The notes beneath the pieces are model-generated. The model had not been told where the DNA came from. It searched no databases and worked only from the letters and a program-made list of their open reading frames with translations. From the NCBI GenBank assembly GCA_046336825.1, contig JBKDFX010000094.1, positions 1 through 6,970 on the forward strand: DNA of 6,970 nucleotides. Reading direction: 5' to 3'. Below, piece by piece: positions 5,276 to 6,970 of this stretch; position 1 is the stretch's first letter, and each line of letters begins with the position of its first letter. Origin of the DNA: Ga0074139 sp046336825 (GTDB taxonomy: Bacteria > Bdellovibrionota > Bdellovibrionia > Bdellovibrionales > Bdellovibrionaceae). The position numbers and the translations under genes were made by a program.

Positions 5276-6835
5276 ATGTCTAAGATCATCGAAAACCTTC
5301 AATTGCCTCTTGATCAAGCCCTTGAGGACTACTTGGCATGGGCCGAACCCAATCACGGAGAATTTCGTATTCTCAAAAAAAGTGTGGATGCTCGAAACAG
5401 GCATCAGCCCCATTTCGTCTTGACTGTGGAAGTGGCGGCCGCTCAAGAAAAACTGGCTCAAAATAATTTTGAAATTGAAAGACTGTCCCTAGATACCAAG
5501 GAAAAACCCATCATCATAGGTTCAGGTCCCGCAGGACTATTTGCGGCTCTCAGACTTCTAGAACGAGGGATCAAGTGCCGACTTTTCGAACGTGGAAGTC
5601 CCAGCGAAATTCGCATGAAGGGAATCAACCGCTACTGGCGCTACGGTGAACTGGACACTCGCAATAATGTTTGCTTCGGTGAAGGTGGAGCCGGTCTTTA
5701 TTCCGACGGAAAACTGATCACAAGAATCAAATCAGAACATATTCCCTACGTCATGAATCGTTTGGTTAAATTTGGAGCTCCTCAGGAAATTGAGTATCTT
5801 TCCAATCCCCACGTGGGTTCTGATCGTTTACGTCGAGTCATCCCTTTTTTAAGAAAACACCTCATAGAAAATGGCTGTGAAATTTATTTTGACACACAGA
5901 TCACGGACCTTGTGATCACCAATAAATCCATTCAAGGAGTGATCACAGAAAAAGGGGAAACCTATCACTCCAGTTTTGTCTTATTGGCCACAGGTCACTC
6001 GGCTGAAGATATTTTTCATATGCTTGAAAAACACCAGGTTTTTATGGAACCCAAAAGTTTTGCCATGGGGGTTCGCATTGAGCATCCCCAGAATTGGGTC
6101 AACAGTAAACAATACCGAGAACTGGCCGAGCATAAAGCTTTGGGAAGTGCCAACTACAAGCTGACTCACCATGATCATCAAACAGGCACTGGAGTTTATA
6201 GTTTTTGTATGTGCCCGGGAGGATTTGTTCTCTCCAGTTCAACTGACAATGAAGGTCTTGTCTCCAATGGCATGAGTAATTTTAATCGAAATTCTCCTTG
6301 GGCCAATTCTGCCGTGGTGGTGACTGTGGACCAAAAAAGCTTCAGCTCCTCAAGCACCTTGGCAGGCCTATGGGATCGCAAACAGGCTGAAACCAGAGCC
6401 TTGAATCAAGTTTTGATCCATGGAGGAAACAAACAACTCCCCGCCCAAAAGCTTGAAGATTTTTTTAATCAAAAATTGGGCCCTGTGAGAAAAGGCTCCA
6501 GCCCCTCTGGGGAAATTGCAGCTCGTGTGGACCAAATTTTAGAAAAGACTCAGTATTTAAGACTTCTGGAAGGCCTCAAGGCCTTTGACCAAAAAATGAA
6601 AGGTTTCTTCCATCCTGAGGCCCAAATTTATGGAGTGGAATCTCGCACCAGCTGTCCTGTGCGTATCACTCGAAACAATGAAACCTATCAAAGTGTCAGT
6701 CACTCAGGACTCTATCCCGTGGGAGAAGGCGCTGGTTATGCCGGGGGAATCACTTCGGCGGCCTGCGATGGTATTCGTGTGGCCGATCAAATTTATCAAT
6801 CTCTTAAATCTCAAAATTTATCCGTGCGGAATTGA
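5276..6835 (+). CDS. FAD-dependent dehydrogenase of the COG2509 type
   Basis: This is a predicted cytosolic flavoprotein; the substrate of the family is not established to my knowledge. The N-terminal 70 residues form the small domain of this family, with the signature ILKKSVDARNRHQPHFVLTV (32-51). A Rossmann FAD site follows: PIIIGSGPAGLFAALRLLERG (78-98, GxGxxG at 82-87), with Glu105 ending the second strand as the likely ribose ligand. Further family landmarks are CFGEGGAGLYSDGKL (133-147), ATGHSAEDIFHML (238-250), YSFCMCPGGFVLSSS (308-322, Cys311 and Cys313), ESRTSCPVRITR (455-466, Cys460) and the closing GEGAGYAGGITSAACDGIRV (483-502), which looks like the second FAD-contacting motif. 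The 519 residues are a full-length family member without gaps. It is transcribed away from psd, and its last 25 bp overlap the end of the convergent partial gene. Family call sure; biochemical role unknown. Confidence 0.92.
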   Translation: MSKIIENLQLPLDQALEDYLAWAEPNHGEFRILKKSVDARNRHQPHFVLTVEVAAAQEKLAQNNFEIERLSLDTKEKPIIIGSGPAGLFAALRLLERGIKCRLFERGSPSEIRMKGINRYWRYGELDTRNNVCFGEGGAGLYSDGKLITRIKSEHIPYVMNRLVKFGAPQEIEYLSNPHVGSDRLRRVIPFLRKHLIENGCEIYFDTQITDLVITNKSIQGVITEKGETYHSSFVLLATGHSAEDIFHMLEKHQVFMEPKSFAMGVRIEHPQNWVNSKQYRELAEHKALGSANYKLTHHDHQTGTGVYSFCMCPGGFVLSSSTDNEGLVSNGMSNFNRNSPWANSAVVVTVDQKSFSSSSTLAGLWDRKQAETRALNQVLIHGGNKQLPAQKLEDFFNQKLGPVRKGSSPSGEIAARVDQILEKTQYLRLLEGLKAFDQKMKGFFHPEAQIYGVESRTSCPVRITRNNETYQSVSHSGLYPVGEGAGYAGGITSAACDGIRVADQIYQSLKSQNLSVRN

Positions 6836-6969
6836 CGCTCACTTGGCGGGCTGTCACCTGCTTGATGTTGACCGGGAAGTGGAACCTCGATTTTCTCCAC
6901 ATCAAAATAAATTCTTCCAATTTCACGACCATGGATGGTTTCCACCTGGACACGCCACTCACCACTGGT
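6811..6969 (-). CDS. C-terminal fragment of a DUF2914-like protein (runs off right edge)
   Basis: An open frame enters from the right edge and ends at the TGA at 6813-6811, giving the last 52 residues of a protein. The visible part has SGEWRVQVETIHGREIGRIY followed by FDV, which fits the closing beta strands of DUF2914 domains (a Gly-x-Trp-Arg-Val strand, a Gly turn, then a short Phe-x-Val strand), and after it a hydrophilic tail (GQHQAGDSPPSERQFRTDKF). The domain call is from pattern memory only. The coding call rests on the continuous frame to the window edge and this strand pattern. It overlaps the convergent flavoprotein gene by 25 bp, so the hydrophilic tail is encoded partly antisense to it. 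Confidence 0.6.
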   Translation of the reverse strand, partial: TSGEWRVQVETIHGREIGRIYFDVEKIEVPLPGQHQAGDSPPSERQFRTDKF

Positions 6970-6970
6970 G

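Noticed and set aside
5912..5946. Two copies of the palindrome GTGATCAC 27 bp apart, resembling CRP half-sites
   Set aside because: Both fall inside the flavoprotein gene and encode the repeated VIT of VITNKS and VITEK, so this is probably codon coincidence.

Overview
The window is a densely packed piece of a bacterial chromosome of moderate GC (roughly mid-40s % by eye). It holds eight complete or nearly complete genes plus a gene fragment at each edge, and almost no non-coding DNA. The gene set (FeoAB, a proteobacterial-type phosphatidylserine decarboxylase, QueD-family enzymes, a COG2509 flavoprotein, signal-peptide and membrane-anchored proteins) indicates a Gram-negative bacterium. The compactness and family versions remind me of Bdellovibrionota or a related former deltaproteobacterial lineage. 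That placement is an impression; no rRNA or other marker gene is present.

Layout. On the minus strand, 1-1622 is a ferrous-iron uptake pair: feoA, then feoB, which runs off the left edge. Head-to-head with it, 1610-2602 (+) encodes a secreted two-part protein whose C-terminal part looks like a BP74-type domain. Next come two divergent COG0720 (6-pyruvoyl-tetrahydropterin synthase/QueD) paralogues, 2572-3063 (-) and 3084-3443 (+), with 20 bp between their start codons. On the minus strand, psd (4396-5181) reads into an unrecognised membrane-anchored protein (3440-4399) with overlapping stop and start codons. The divergent 5276-6835 (+) encodes a COG2509-type FAD-dependent dehydrogenase. The tail of a further minus-strand gene (6811-6969, DUF2914-like) overlaps its end.

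How the parts relate. FeoA and FeoB together import Fe(II). Psd makes phosphatidylethanolamine. The two COG0720 proteins act in pterin/deazapurine metabolism: one looks like QueD of the queuosine pathway, the other is a paralogue that lacks the usual catalytic cysteine but keeps an adjacent glutamate. No single pathway links all the genes. Three convergent junctions overlap (31, 4 and 25 bp) and no intrinsic terminators are visible.

The items most worth a second look are the complementary active-site changes in the divergent COG0720 pair, the secreted protein with a BP74-like C-terminus, the compact FeoB with an altered G4 motif, and a psd promoter placed so that its mRNA may be leaderless. 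I see no mobile element, CRISPR array, tRNA or rRNA.
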